DNA from: Corynebacterium freiburgense
Lineage (GTDB): Bacteria > Actinomycetota > Actinomycetes > Mycobacteriales > Mycobacteriaceae
NCBI RefSeq assembly: GCF_030408815.1
Contig: NZ_CP047355.1
Span: forward strand, 1,612,001 to 1,676,000
Length of the DNA: 64,000 bases
Direction of reading: 5' to 3'
Below are positions 50,383 through 59,911 of this stretch, piece by piece. The translations under genes were made by a program, and so were the position numbers. Position 1 is the stretch's first letter. Every line of letters starts with the position of its first letter. A model generated the notes under the pieces. That model did not search any database and was not told where the DNA came from. It saw only the letters and a program-made list of their open reading frames with translations.

Positions 50383-51129
50383 TTAAAGCTCTGCAAGCAC
50401 CTCGTCACTCAATGACATATTCGAAAACACATTTTGCACATCATCGGAGTCTTCGAGGGCGTCGATAAGACGGAAAATCTTTTTAGCACCTTCCGCATCC
50501 AAAGGCACTTCAACAGATGCTCGGAAATCTGAATCAGCCTCATCAATTTCAATATCCGCAGCAATCAACGCTTCCTTTACGGCGGTCATATCACCTGCTG
50601 CGGAAACCACCTCAAAGCGGTCTCCCAGGTCATTGACTTCTTCTGCACCTGCGTCAAGAACAGCAAGTAACACATCGTCTTCAGATAATTCGCCTTTAGA
50701 AACTAATACAACGCCTTTTCGGGTAAACAGATAGGAAACGGCGCCAGATTCAGCCATATTTCCCCCGTTTTTGGTCATAGCTGTACGCACCTCAGTAGCC
50801 GCACGATTACGATTATCGGTCAAACATTCGATAAGGATGGCGACACCATTCGGACCATAACCCTCATACATAATGGTTTCCCAATCAGCGCCACCAGCTT
50901 CCTCACCGGAACCGCGCTTTCTGGCACGCTCAATATTATCGTTAGGTACCGAGGCTTTCTTCGCCTTCTTAATCATGTCATCCAAGGTTGGGTTCGCCGC
51001 AGGATCCCCACCACCCATACGCGCAGCAACCTCAATATTTTTAATCAGCCGCGCAAATTCTTTCCCGCGCTTAGCATCATTAGCAGCTTTCTTATGCTTC
51101 GTTGTCGCCCACTTTGAGTGCCCGGCCAT
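50383..51129 (-). CDS. yebC: YebC/PmpR-family DNA-binding protein
   Basis: 248 residues. Conserved start [22 protein letters not shown], central [20 protein letters not shown] and acidic C-terminal domain. The family was annotated as transcription regulators; recent work links some members to translation of proline-rich sequences. Between pdxT and ruvC, as in mycobacteria. Confidence 0.95.
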   Translation of the reverse strand: MAGHSKWATTKHKKAANDAKRGKEFARLIKNIEVAARMGGGDPAANPTLDDMIKKAKKASVPNDNIERARKRGSGEEAGGADWETIMYEGYGPNGVAILIECLTDNRNRAATEVRTAMTKNGGNMAESGAVSYLFTRKGVVLVSKGELSEDDVLLAVLDAGAEEVNDLGDRFEVVSAAGDMTAVKEALIAADIEIDEADSDFRASVEVPLDAEGAKKIFRLIDALEDSDDVQNVFSNMSLSDEVLAEL

Positions 51130-51196
51130 GAAAAACCTTTCGTCTAAATAAACATAACGCGTATTACAGGTGCTTGATTATACGCAACATTCGAAG

Positions 51197-51802
51197 CTAC
51201 AGCCGATGCACATAACCAGCTTCCGCAACACAGCCTAAGAACAGCTCATGAACCGCAGTGTTATCTGTCACCTCAGGATGGAAGGAAGTTGCTAATCGAC
51301 GCCCTTGCCGCACCGCAACAATAGCACCCTGGGCAGGACCTCCCGGAACCCTAGCCAACACATCCACGCCCTGGCCCACACGTTCGACCCAGGGTGCCCT
51401 AATAAATACCGCAGGTACTGGATTTGCAATACCGTTTACCTTCAATTCAGACTCAAAAGAATCCACCTGGCGACCAAAGGCATTCCGCCGCACCGTCATA
51501 TCAATAGCATTCAAACTCTGAGCATCCGAACGAGTATCCAAAATTTCCGTAGCCAAAAGAATCATGCCGGCACAGGTGCCATACACCGGAAGACCATCCG
51601 CAATAGCTTGCCGTAACGGGTCCAGCATTCCCCCAAGCTCCAACAACTTCGACATTGTTGTAGACTCCCCACCAGGCAAAATAATACCCTGTAGGCCATC
51701 AAGATGCGCTATCCTACGCACCTGACGATGCGCAACCCCAAGGCGATCAAGCATAAGTTCATGCTCCCGCACACCACCCTGGACAGACAAAATACCGATC
51801 AC
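51197..51802 (-). CDS. pdxT: Pyridoxal 5'-phosphate synthase glutaminase subunit PdxT
   Basis: 201 residues, triad-type glutaminase: LPGGESTTMSKLL, nucleophile Cys in VYGTCAGMILLA, and His/Glu in SFHPEVTDN. Feeds ammonia to PdxS. GTG start at 51802. It lies apart from pdxS because of tesB and the inserted patch at 52.7-55.2 kb. Confidence 0.95.
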   Translation of the reverse strand: MIGILSVQGGVREHELMLDRLGVAHRQVRRIAHLDGLQGIILPGGESTTMSKLLELGGMLDPLRQAIADGLPVYGTCAGMILLATEILDTRSDAQSLNAIDMTVRRNAFGRQVDSFESELKVNGIANPVPAVFIRAPWVERVGQGVDVLARVPGGPAQGAIVAVRQGRRLATSFHPEVTDNTAVHELFLGCVAEAGYVHRL

Positions 51803-51851
51803 AGTGATACGACTCGCTGTTCTATTACTCAGATTATTTAGTGACAGTTTC

Positions 51852-52703
51852 TTAAATACCCGCCATAGGTATGGCTTTAGTGCCGGGCTTTAGCGTACGC
51901 GCCAAACCTTCCTGAGTAACAACCGCCACCAAATTCCCCTGTCGATCAAAAATTCGACCATGGGTGAGTGCTCGCCCATTCGCCGCCGATGGCGACACCT
52001 GGTCATACAACAACCACTCATCCGCCCTAAAAGGCCGCAAAAACCACATCGCATGATCCAACGACGCCTCCTGCACCTGCGCATCCGGATGCGGCACCCA
52101 CGCCGACTGCAACAATGTCATATCGGACATATATGCCAATGTGCAGACGTGGAATGTGTCATCATCCGGTAACACTTCCTTCGAACGAAACCACACCACC
52201 TGCTGACTTGGCGTAAACGGATTATGCTGAAACTGGTCGCTAGGAACCATGCGGATATCCCACTCACACCATTCATCAAGCAACGCTTTCATCGTGTGCC
52301 GCATATTGTCGACGTCCATTACAATATCCTCCGGATCAGGCACATCACGCATTTTGTCTGAATGCTCCACACCTTGATCCCCACGACGATGAAAACTCGC
52401 CTGCATCACAAAAATCGTTTCACCATCCTGCATCGCCTTCACCTGGCGAGAGCAGAAACTCCTGCCATCCCGAAGACGATCCACCAAATAAATAGTCTGG
52501 TTTTTTGACTTCCCTGGCGCCACAAAATACGCGTGAAGCGAATGCACATCGTACGCATCATCCACCGTAGCTGTTGCCGCAACCAGCGCCTGCGCAGCCA
52601 CCTGCCCACCAAAAGTTCGCTGTAACGACGTCTCAACAGTAGGCCCGCGAAAAATATCACGGTCGATGCGCTCAACATTCAACATTGTTTTAATCCGCGA
52701 CAT
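51852..52703 (-). CDS. tesB: Acyl-CoA thioesterase II
   Basis: 283 residues from ATG 52703 (an earlier TTG is possible). Double hot-dog fold: RTFGGQVAAQALVAA, VHSLHAYFVAPG, DGRSFCSRQVKAMQDG, and the second half with ASLDHAMWFL and NGRALTHGRIFDRQG, which carry the Asp, Thr and Gln of the active site. Hydrolyses acyl-CoAs. Normally sits between pdxS and pdxT. Confidence 0.93.
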   Translation of the reverse strand: MSRIKTMLNVERIDRDIFRGPTVETSLQRTFGGQVAAQALVAATATVDDAYDVHSLHAYFVAPGKSKNQTIYLVDRLRDGRSFCSRQVKAMQDGETIFVMQASFHRRGDQGVEHSDKMRDVPDPEDIVMDVDNMRHTMKALLDEWCEWDIRMVPSDQFQHNPFTPSQQVVWFRSKEVLPDDDTFHVCTLAYMSDMTLLQSAWVPHPDAQVQEASLDHAMWFLRPFRADEWLLYDQVSPSAANGRALTHGRIFDRQGNLVAVVTQEGLARTLKPGTKAIPMAGI

Positions 52704-53051
52704 GGCTAACTGCCTGCACTCCTCACATCGATACCTGGCCAAACGAATCTAAGGGTACTCGCCTCCATCTTGCTAGTTTACTCTGGGTTCCATTCTGGCT
52801 GCTGCAGGTAGCTAAACATGAAGGAACTAGGTGAGTAACAGCATGTGGGCGTTTTGAGGGTGACCATCGCCATTTACTTTTCACCTGCGTGCTCCACCGC
52901 CTTCTCCTTATAGGTGTATTCCCGTGCTGCCATAACCAAGCCTCGCTATATGACTGGTTGCACAGAGGCTGCAGTTACTGCGAACAAAAAGGGGTCTTAT
53001 TCAGCCAAGGTCGCCCACCTATTCGAAACAAAACTATCCCCGTTGAGGTTA
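52704..53051. other. Gap between tesB and the IS remnant, with an unassigned plus-strand frame
   Basis: About 350 bases. A plus-strand frame from GTG 52914 reads through the left IS boundary and starts RAAITKPRYMTGCTEAAVTA; it follows an in-frame stop and has no recognised domain, so it may be the remains of a gene cut by the IS. tesB promoter sequences must lie here too. Confidence 0.4.
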
Positions 53052-53112
53052 CCCCTGAGTTGTGGACACCGAATTTGTACGGATGTTGTGTCTGTAGGAG
53101 AGGATGTTCATT

Positions 53113-53424
53113 ATGAGTCAGCAATAACATCGGAGATATACTCCGGAGTATCGGGTAGAGGCTGCTCGATTGGTAATTGAGTCTGATCGGCCGATTGCTA
53201 GGGTCGCTGCAGAGCTTGGTGTTAGTGCTGGGCTGCTGAGCAAATGGGTCAAACAGGAACGGCAACGACAAGGCAGTCAGGACGGTATGAGCGAAGCTGA
53301 TCTTGGTTCTGAGAATGCTCGCTTGCGTCGTGAACTTGCCGAAGCCCGTTGAGATAACGAGTTCTTGTCAAAAGCCACAGCCTTCTTCGCTGAGAGGCAA
53401 CGAGAGAGGAAAAGTTCCAACTAA
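53113..53424 (+). pseudogene. IS3-family OrfA remnant
   Basis: Frame beginning MSQQ is stopped at once by TAA (53125-53127), then continues with a helix-turn-helix transposase: RRYTPEYRVEAARLVIESD, AELGVSAGLLSKWVKQERQ and a leucine-zipper stretch SENARLRRELAEAR. A second stop (TGA) follows that, and the frame then resumes as DNEFLSKATAFFAERQ. So there are two nonsense changes in an otherwise intact reading frame of 104 codons. Confidence 0.85.
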
Positions 53425-54000
53425 TGCAGCAGGAGAAGGCAAATTTTCAGCATTAAACATATGAGGGCTATGGGCATTGAGGGGATCTCGCCGCGTGCGT
53501 TCGTACCGGTGAATGTTGGCTATACCTGTGTGCGGTGCGTGATGGTCATTCCCGCCGTGTGATTGGTTGGGCAATGGATGATACCCAGTCCACCAACCTG
53601 GTAGAACGAGCACTACGGATGGCGTACACGTTACGCGGTGAGGTTCCTAAGGGGCTGGTATTCCACGCTGATCGTGGAACGCAGTACACCAGTGACCAGA
53701 TATGGCGAGTCTGTCAGGATCTGGGGATTGCCCAATCCGTGGGGCGTACTAGCGTCTGCTTCGATAACGCCATGTCAGAGCCATTCTGGTCAACGTTGAA
53801 GACCGAATTCTATGATCGAAAGAAGTGGCCCACACGCAATCAAGCACACAAGGCTGTCGCACAATGGATCGAAGTAGTCTACAACCAGCGCCGCATACAC
53901 TCCTCACTCGGAATGCAAACACCCGTGACCTTCGAAAATTCCATCATCAGAGATCCCACCAAGTCAGACCCAATTACCCCAAAACCGCTTAACCAACCGT
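53425..54000 (+). pseudogene. IS3-family OrfB (DDE transposase) remnant
   Basis: Pieces in order: QQEKANF at the usual OrfB start, then MRAMGIEGISPRAFVPV in another frame, then WLYLCAVRDGHSRRVIGWAM onward in a third. The stretch that would hold the first catalytic Asp (SDITY-type) is deleted. The later part from 53535 is intact: VFHADRGTQYTSDQIW (second Asp) and FDNAMSEPFWSTLKTEFY (Glu). The frame runs on past the IS end without a stop. Confidence 0.85.
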
Positions 54001-54031
54001 CCACAATTTGCGGACAACCCCACCCGTTCCT

Positions 54032-54280
54032 TCAAATGGTGTGGATCACTTGTCGGCCTTGCCCCATAAAACTTACTGCTCCAGTAGTTGGCATCCACAA
54101 TCCACAAAGTGTTTCAATAAGCGTTGATTTACCTGCACCGTTAGGCCCCAGCAACGCAATTTTTTCACCCGGCTTCACCGAGAATGAAACTCCATCAAGT
54201 GCAACCTTCTCCCCAAAAGACATCCCGACATCATCACAATTCAACAAAGGTTTATCATCAACAATATTATTCTGAACCAT
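54032..54280 (-). pseudogene. ABC transporter ATPase, N-terminal fragment
   Basis: From ATG 54280 (TTGGAGGAATA upstream) the frame gives an ABC ATPase start: [29 protein letters not shown], Walker [12 protein letters not shown] and [17 protein letters not shown]. It then breaks off at the right end of the IS after about 75 residues; Q-loop, signature and Walker B are absent, and they are not found beyond the left IS end either. So the IS insertion came with a deletion. Confidence 0.82.
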
Positions 54281-54328
54281 TATTCCTCCAATTAATAAAA
54301 TTAAGTGGGAAGTTATCAAGCATTCCCA

Positions 54329-54950
54329 TCAAAGATAACACAGAAAAAGATCACCAAATGTAACGAAGTAATCAAAACAATGTAGAATCGCTCTTAATAC
54401 CGCGAAACACTCTATCCGATCAATATCTAGTTGAAAATGTGAATTATCGGCGTACACATCGATAAAAGCAAAAACAAATGCGATAAATTTCTCTTGATCA
54501 ATAATCTCTAAAATACGAAGTTCAAGCAGTTCACCCAACAACCATCCAATATCCATTTCTGGATAACTAATGCCAATTTCTGGATCTGCCGGAATTACCG
54601 CGAGCTTTTTCCATTTAAATAAATGTTACCCATACTAAAATTACCATGGACAGCGATTGCACTATTGAGATCTAAATTGTAAAGTTTTTGCAAATCCCAA
54701 CAATATCGAGCTTCAATAGATTTAATAAATTTTTGAGCATAGCTCGAAAAAGGAAGCATGCTTACAATTATTAGTTCCATCACTAAAATAATTTAAAAGC
54801 CTTCGTAGCGGTAGCGGCGAACAATTATTAGGTGGATAATTCACACAATCTTCGTGATAAAAAGCTAAGCTGCTCGATAATTCTTTCAGGTAGATCATCG
54901 TAATTTTGATACTGTCATAAAGCCCCAAACTAGGTGGACAGTGATGCTTG
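54329..54950 (-). pseudogene. Frameshifted aminoglycoside-phosphotransferase-like gene
   Basis: Three minus-strand frames join into one kinase C-lobe: IKITMIYLKELSSSLAFYHED, then (after a shift near 54760-54780) FIKSIEARYCWDLQ and the catalytic loop AVHGNFSMGNIYL, then (after a one-base shift in an A run near 54605) VIPADPEIGISYPEMDIGW and LLGELLELRILEII. HGNFSMGN resembles HGDxxxGN with Asp replaced by Asn, and DPEIG the metal-binding Asp loop. The N-lobe is missing. AT-richer than its neighbours. It lies 48 bases beyond the ABC fragment start. Confidence 0.68.
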
Positions 54951-55192
54951 TAACCTTAAGGATTCAACTAAAAGCGTCAGTACTTGAATATTTTCACTGG
55001 TTACTATGCTAGCGTCAGCAGTGCGAGCCCTGTACTTGTGTTTGCTTGTTTTCATACCTCAACGAAATACATGGCAGACCTCGCTTCTACTAGCTTCCAG
55101 GGGAACACAAAGAATGCAGCCTACACACATTCCCCAGCAGCTGAATAAGCTTCCAAATAGTTGGTCTTGGTTTCATTAAGTGTTGATGGCAT

Positions 55193-55231
55193 CAAAAAGG
55201 AGCGCCGACATTGCACGGTAGCGCTCCTGAA
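55193..55231 (-). terminator. Terminator after pdxS
   Basis: On the minus strand AGGAGCGC (55229-55222) and GCGCTCCT (55206-55199) form an 8-base-pair stem, followed by TTTT. It begins 14 bases past the pdxS stop, so pdxS is no longer joined to tesB-pdxT in one transcript, or only by read-through. The 240 bases to its left hold no recognised gene. Confidence 0.85.
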
Positions 55232-55243
55232 TGCAAAAGTGGT

Positions 55244-56140
55244 TTACCAGCCGCGTTCGGCGAGGCGGTGTGGTACTGGGATTTCATCAACGTTGATGCC
55301 TACCATGGCTTCCCCAAGGCCACGAGAAACTTGAGCGATTGTCGCAGGGTCGTCAAAATTTTGTGTTGCCTGAACAATAGCCTTTGCGCGCTGCGCAGGA
55401 TTACCAGACTTGAAAATGCCGGAGCCTACGAATACACCTTCGGCGCCTAGTTGCATCATCATGGCGGCGTCTGCGGGGGTTGCGATGCCGCCAGCGGTGA
55501 AAAGCACTACGGGCAGTTTGCCGGATTGTGCTACTTCGCGCACGAGTTCGTATGGGGCTTGCATTTCTTTGGCGGCGACATAGAGTTCATCTTCTGCCAT
55601 GGATTTGAGTTTGTTGATTTCGCTGCGGATGGCGCGCATGTGGGTGATGGCGTTGGATACATCACCGGTTCCGGCTTCGCCTTTGGAGCGAATCATGGCG
55701 GCACCTTCGTTGATGCGGCGTAGGGCTTCGCCTAGGTTAGTGGCACCGCAGACGAATGGGACGTCGAAAGCAAATTTGTCGATGTGGTTGCGGTAGTCGG
55801 CTGGGGTGAGTACCTCTGATTCGTCAATAAAGTCTACGCCGAGGGATTGCAACACCTGTGCCTCGACAAAGTGACCAATGCGAGCTTTTGCCATGACGGG
55901 GATAGATACGGCGTTAATGATCCCTTCGATCATGTCAGGGTCGGACATGCGGGAGACACCACCCTGTGCGCGGATGTCAGCGGGGACGCGTTCCAGGGCC
56001 ATGACTGCGGTGGCACCAGCATCCTCAGCAATTTTTGCCTGCTCAGGGGTGACGACGTCCATAATGACGCCACCTTTGAGCATTTCAGCCAAGCCGCGCT
56101 TAACGCGTGCAGAACCAACAATAGGGGTGTCGTTACTCAC
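55244..56140 (-). CDS. pdxS: Pyridoxal 5'-phosphate synthase lyase subunit PdxS
   Basis: 298 residues. Start [19 protein letters not shown], the active-site Lys in [18 protein letters not shown], the second Lys region, and [27 protein letters not shown] binding phosphate. Builds PLP from ribose 5-phosphate, glyceraldehyde 3-phosphate and ammonia from PdxT. GTG start at 56140 with GAGGAACACT upstream. Confidence 0.97.
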   Translation of the reverse strand: MSNDTPIVGSARVKRGLAEMLKGGVIMDVVTPEQAKIAEDAGATAVMALERVPADIRAQGGVSRMSDPDMIEGIINAVSIPVMAKARIGHFVEAQVLQSLGVDFIDESEVLTPADYRNHIDKFAFDVPFVCGATNLGEALRRINEGAAMIRSKGEAGTGDVSNAITHMRAIRSEINKLKSMAEDELYVAAKEMQAPYELVREVAQSGKLPVVLFTAGGIATPADAAMMMQLGAEGVFVGSGIFKSGNPAQRAKAIVQATQNFDDPATIAQVSRGLGEAMVGINVDEIPVPHRLAERGW

Positions 56141-56249
56141 AGTGTTCCTCAGTTTCTTTATAGACGCCTATGTAACTCTCAACCATGATAAACCGGGTAC
56201 GTCAATCACGAGAAGCAGCCCCCAAGTATTTGATCGAAAAATTATTCAA

Positions 56250-56702
56250 TTATGGCGTGGGAAATTCGAAGAACTCCGGCAGACGCGCAGTACCACCCAA
56301 ACAAAATAGTCGAACAAGAGGGCGAACTCTTAGGGCACGCGTATCGGCCACGGCGTCATTATAAAACCTATGTGCAAGCTGTACCCGAGCCGCAGCATCA
56401 ACGACAGCCGCAGGCGGCTCCCCACCCCAGTCTGAAATTACTTTTGAAACTTCAAGTTCATAAGCGGCACGCTGTTCGAATTGTTCAGGCAGCAGCGGCA
56501 CCGCTTCCGCAGCAGCACTTATCGACGCCGCCTCTGGTTTAAGCGCGCCTACCAATGCTGCCCGTCGATCCAGCGCAGCCTGCAAAGATTGTCGCGCATT
56601 ATCGGTACGTATATGCAATCGATTTAATCGCTGTGCGGTATGAAACGCCCAAGCAATAACGAGTGTTACTACAGCTACTAAGACGAGCCAAAGCCAGAAC
56701 AA
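56250..56702 (-). CDS. LemA-like membrane protein
   Basis: 150 residues: N-terminal membrane segment (FWLWLVLVAVVTLVIAWAF), a helical region RLNRLHIRTDNARQSLQAAL, and the LemA-type ending QLAHRFYNDAVADTRALRVR followed by PEFFEF. Start TTG 56702 overlaps the pimA end by 25 bases. A conserved neighbour of pimA in the order; role unknown. Confidence 0.7.
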   Translation of the reverse strand: MFWLWLVLVAVVTLVIAWAFHTAQRLNRLHIRTDNARQSLQAALDRRAALVGALKPEAASISAAAEAVPLLPEQFEQRAAYELEVSKVISDWGGEPPAAVVDAAARVQLAHRFYNDAVADTRALRVRPLVRLFCLGGTARLPEFFEFPTP

Positions 56703-57763
56703 AGGCGCACCTTCCCTCCGCTGACCGTTTCATAGACCCGCATTACATCATGTGCCACACTATCCCAATCAAACTTTTGCGCCAATTGCTTTCCGGCTTG
56801 AGATAGCTCTTTGCGGCGATCTGGATGTGCAATCAAATCCCGCAATTGTATGGCCAACGCTTCACTATCTCCCGTCGGGAAAAATACGGCCGCCCCTTCA
56901 GCGACAGCGAGGAACGCTTCTAAATCGCTGGCCACAACCGCGCATCCAGCAGCCATGGCTTCTACAAGAACAATCCCGAAACTTTCACCACCAAGATTTG
57001 GCGCTACATAGATATCCGCACGCTGTAAAATTTCTGCTTTTTCCTTATCAGAAACCTTTCCCACAAAATCCACGTTCGGATGTGATTTCGGCACACCCCC
57101 ACCGATGACCGTGCACCTATATTCCGTATCAAGGGAATCCAAAGCACGTAAAAGCACTGAAAGACCTTTTCGAGGTTCATCTATGCGGCCTAAAAATACA
57201 ATTTCTGGAACGCGGTTTTCTACGTTATGTCGAGTGCGAAAACGTGCAGTATCAACGCCATTTGGAATGAGCACTGGATCTCCGCCAAGCTGTTCCACCT
57301 GCCAGCGGCGCGCCATTTCCGAAACCGCGATTCCTCCCCGGATTTTCTCCAGCCATGGCCGAAGCACAATAGTGCTCATTTTTAGCGCCCAGGAACGATT
57401 ACTCGAGGCATGATAAGTGGCGACAATAGGCCCCTCAGCTAGTCGCAAAGCCGACATAGAAAAACTTGGTGAATTCGGTTCATGGATATGCAATACATCG
57501 AAATCACCAGCAACAATAAAGTCTTTGATTTTTCGCCGTACCCTAGGGCCAAACGCAATCCGGGCAATAGATCCGTTATATGGGATTGGAATTGACCTGC
57601 CACCACGAACCACGAAATCGGGCACATCAGTATTCGGTCCGCATGGACCTAAAACCTGTACGCTATGCCCTTGGGCAATAAAATGCTCAGCCAGGTCAAG
57701 TATATGTGCTTGAACTCCGCCAGGTTCATCAAAGGAGTAGGGGCAAATCATGCCAATTTTCAT
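56678..57763 (-). CDS. pimA: Phosphatidyl-myo-inositol alpha-mannosyltransferase PimA
   Basis: 361 residues from ATG 57763 (GGAGGAGT upstream; four-base overlap with the acyltransferase stop). GT4 glycosyltransferase: KIGMICPYSFDEPGGVQAHI at the start, IPNGVDTARF, FLGRIDEPRKGL, and the donor-binding NLGGESFGIVLVEAMAAG. Adds the first mannose of PIM at the inner membrane face from GDP-mannose. Synteny with the mycobacterial PIM cluster supports the name. Confidence 0.94.
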   Translation of the reverse strand: MKIGMICPYSFDEPGGVQAHILDLAEHFIAQGHSVQVLGPCGPNTDVPDFVVRGGRSIPIPYNGSIARIAFGPRVRRKIKDFIVAGDFDVLHIHEPNSPSFSMSALRLAEGPIVATYHASSNRSWALKMSTIVLRPWLEKIRGGIAVSEMARRWQVEQLGGDPVLIPNGVDTARFRTRHNVENRVPEIVFLGRIDEPRKGLSVLLRALDSLDTEYRCTVIGGGVPKSHPNVDFVGKVSDKEKAEILQRADIYVAPNLGGESFGIVLVEAMAAGCAVVASDLEAFLAVAEGAAVFFPTGDSEALAIQLRDLIAHPDRRKELSQAGKQLAQKFDWDSVAHDVMRVYETVSGGKVRLCSGFGSS

Positions 57764-58611
57764 GTACTCCTCCAAATTGGTTGAAGCACATGCCAATCCT
57801 CAGGGTGCGCCGAAATTCCCTCTTCGAAACGCCACGCTATGCGCTGCACTAAATCTTCGACTCGGTCACCGCAAACTTCCGGTGAAATAGTAAATCCCCA
57901 GCCTTGAGGTGTAAAAAAACAATGAGCAACGTGTAACGACGCCCCCGTCTCCAATGCTAGTGCAGCAGGCCCGGCAGGCATGGTTGTGGATTCGGAAAAA
58001 AACTCAACTGGGATGCCCGTTCCACGAATATCGCGTTCCCCCAGAAGGGCAACGATTCCTCCATCGCGTAATACCAAAGCCAATTGCTCATATGGGCGTA
58101 TTTCATCACCGCGATCTGGTAAAACCCGAAAACCTAACGATTCCCGAAACTGAACAAAAGCTTGAAATAATGATTCGGGGCGAAGCCGCTCCGCCACGGT
58201 AGTAAACGTGCCAAAATCACTGGCCAACCAAAGCCCAGCCATATCCCAGTTCCCGGAATGCGGAAGCACTAGGATAACTCCTCGACCAGATTCTAAAGCT
58301 TTTTCAATGTGTTCTCGCCCCGTCACTGAAGCCCGAAGCTCCGCAAGTAATTCCGGAGATACCATCGATGAAAGCCGAAATGCTTCCCGCCAATATCGGG
58401 CATAGGATCTCATTGCTTTACGAACAAGTGCTCGCGTCACATTCTCTGCACCCACAACCCGAATAAGATTATTGCGTAAGTTATCTAGCCCACGACCTTG
58501 ATCTGATACGTAATCCGCCCCAAAATCGAAGAGCCTGATCGCCCAAGATTCAGGCAAGATCCGCACAAACCGCCAACCGGCAAAATATCCGAAAGCACTC
58601 AGGTTACCCAT
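57760..58611 (-). CDS. Phosphatidylinositol mannoside acyltransferase (LpxL/HtrB family, PatA-like)
   Basis: 283 residues. Acyltransferase box LPHSGNWDMAGLW (His and Asp) and GERDIRGTGIPVEFF. In mycobacteria this gene acylates the mannose added by PimA. ATG shares one base with the pgsA stop (TAATG); its own stop overlaps pimA. The three genes are thus translationally chained. Confidence 0.93.
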   Translation of the reverse strand: MGNLSAFGYFAGWRFVRILPESWAIRLFDFGADYVSDQGRGLDNLRNNLIRVVGAENVTRALVRKAMRSYARYWREAFRLSSMVSPELLAELRASVTGREHIEKALESGRGVILVLPHSGNWDMAGLWLASDFGTFTTVAERLRPESLFQAFVQFRESLGFRVLPDRGDEIRPYEQLALVLRDGGIVALLGERDIRGTGIPVEFFSESTTMPAGPAALALETGASLHVAHCFFTPQGWGFTISPEVCGDRVEDLVQRIAWRFEEGISAHPEDWHVLQPIWRST

Positions 58612-59261
58612 TACGATAACGTCTCCTTGCAGCCTACTGGCGGATCCGCCAATGCTTGTGCATAAGGCGAACGGCTAGCTTGAATAAGCCGCTGAGCAAT
58701 AGTAAATACCGAACCAAAAGCGAGGATCCATAGTGCAATATCAATTGCATATGGCACACCAAGACCGGTAAGACCGATACCACCAAGGCCTAGAATTAAT
58801 CGCTCGGGGCGTTCAATAAGACCGCCAATCATAGTGAAACCACTGGCCTCACCACGTGCCTTGACATAGGAAATTACTTGCGAAGCGACCAGTACAACAA
58901 ATGACGCAATAATCGTCGGGGTTGGCGCGTGATAGCTGAAAATTAACCACCATGTAATAGCTGCAAACAGTGCGCCATCAGTAATGCGATCGCAAGTGGC
59001 GTCGAGAGTCGCCCCGAATTTTGTGCCACCGCCGCGCATTCGCGCCATAGTGCCATCGATAAGATCCATTGCAGCAAATACTCCTGAAAGTACCGCCGCA
59101 AGAAATAGATGGCCGGAAGGAATCAGGCACACGGCAAGCCCGATAGTAATAACGGCAGAAACCACCGTGACTACATTCGGCCCTACACCTAGCGAGAGCA
59201 GCATTTTTGCTATAGGTTCGACAACAACAGCCGCTGGTCGACGGCCGTGCACACTGAGCAT
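58611..59261 (-). CDS. pgsA: CDP-alcohol phosphatidyltransferase, phosphatidylinositol-phosphate synthase
   Basis: 216 residues with about six membrane segments. The CDP-alcohol motif DLIDGTMARMRGGGTKFGATLDATCDRITD region (given in part: DGTMARMRGG ... GATLDATCD) is complete. In mycobacteria this locus makes PI-phosphate from CDP-diacylglycerol and inositol phosphate, the base of PIM. Start ATG 59261 with AGGAAGG upstream. Confidence 0.93.
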   Translation of the reverse strand: MLSVHGRRPAAVVVEPIAKMLLSLGVGPNVVTVVSAVITIGLAVCLIPSGHLFLAAVLSGVFAAMDLIDGTMARMRGGGTKFGATLDATCDRITDGALFAAITWWLIFSYHAPTPTIIASFVVLVASQVISYVKARGEASGFTMIGGLIERPERLILGLGGIGLTGLGVPYAIDIALWILAFGSVFTIAQRLIQASRSPYAQALADPPVGCKETLS

Positions 59262-59314
59262 TGCTACCTTCCTACTCCCCAGCTACCTACCTGCCATCAA
59301 CAACAGTAAATAGC

Positions 59315-59911
59315 CTACAAAGTAACTGTTCCTGGAGCATCTTCCAATTCACTCCAAGCTTGGGCAAGAAGTGACCGAGTATCTTTAAGCACCTGGGGCA
59401 ACACCTTCACACCATCGATAATGGTCATGAAATTAGAATCACCGTTCCAGCGGGGAACCACATGCATATGCAGGTGATCCCCCACTGAACCGCCAGAAGA
59501 ACGACCAAGATTAAAACCAAGATTAATGGCGTGCGGTTGCGAAACGTGTTTTAATGCCCGAATCGCACTTTGACCAAAAGCCATAAGCTCAGCCATTTCA
59601 TCACAGCTCAGATCTTCAAAATCGGCTACCTTACGAAACGGCACCACAAGCATATGGCCCGCATTGTATGGAAAAAGATTCAGCACACAGTAAACTAATT
59701 CGCCCCGCGCCACGATCAACCCATCGTGGTCACTCATTTTGGGAACCTCTAGAAAAGGATCACGCTCAATGCCCTCTTCTTTCTCCACGCCTTTAGCAAT
59801 GTAATGCATACGGTATGGAGCCCATAGCCGCTCAAGCCTATCGGGAGTTCCCAAACCTTGATCTACAAAATCACTGTTTTGTTGCAAAAGTTTCCTCGCT
59901 TGGCTGATCAT
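59315..59911 (-). CDS. HIT-domain nucleotide hydrolase/phosphorylase
   Basis: 198 residues if started at ATG 59911; the start is uncertain because it overlaps the end of thrS by 41 bases. HIT triad [12 protein letters not shown] and [18 protein letters not shown] are clear. The N-terminal [18 protein letters not shown] is shared with mycobacterial Rv2613c-type Ap4A phosphorylases. Located between thrS and pgsA as in that genus. Confidence 0.9.
   Translation of the reverse strand: MISQARKLLQQNSDFVDQGLGTPDRLERLWAPYRMHYIAKGVEKEEGIERDPFLEVPKMSDHDGLIVARGELVYCVLNLFPYNAGHMLVVPFRKVADFEDLSCDEMAELMAFGQSAIRALKHVSQPHAINLGFNLGRSSGGSVGDHLHMHVVPRWNGDSNFMTIIDGVKVLPQVLKDTRSLLAQAWSELEDAPGTVTL

Larger units (their letters stand above)
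53052..54024 (+). mobile_element. Decayed IS3-family insertion sequence
   Basis: Contains orfA- and orfB-type transposase remains in the IS3 order. Both ends carry TTGTGGAC in inverse orientation: CCCTGAGTTGTGGAC at the left (53053-53067) and its partner near GTCCACAATTTGCGGAC at the right (53999-54015). Length about 970 bases against about 1.2-1.3 kb for intact relatives. Two nonsense codons in orfA, and an internal loss in orfB, show that it cannot move by itself. No clear target duplication was found. Confidence 0.8.

Noticed and set aside
52861..52950. Minus-strand small frame starting MAAREYTYKEKAVEHAGEK
   Set aside because: Only 19 residues, no recognised relative, and in the probable tesB promoter region; cannot be supported as a gene.
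55069..55146. Small plus-strand frame MADLASTSFQGNTKNAA
   Set aside because: 25 residues, no ribosome binding site, lies in decayed sequence.
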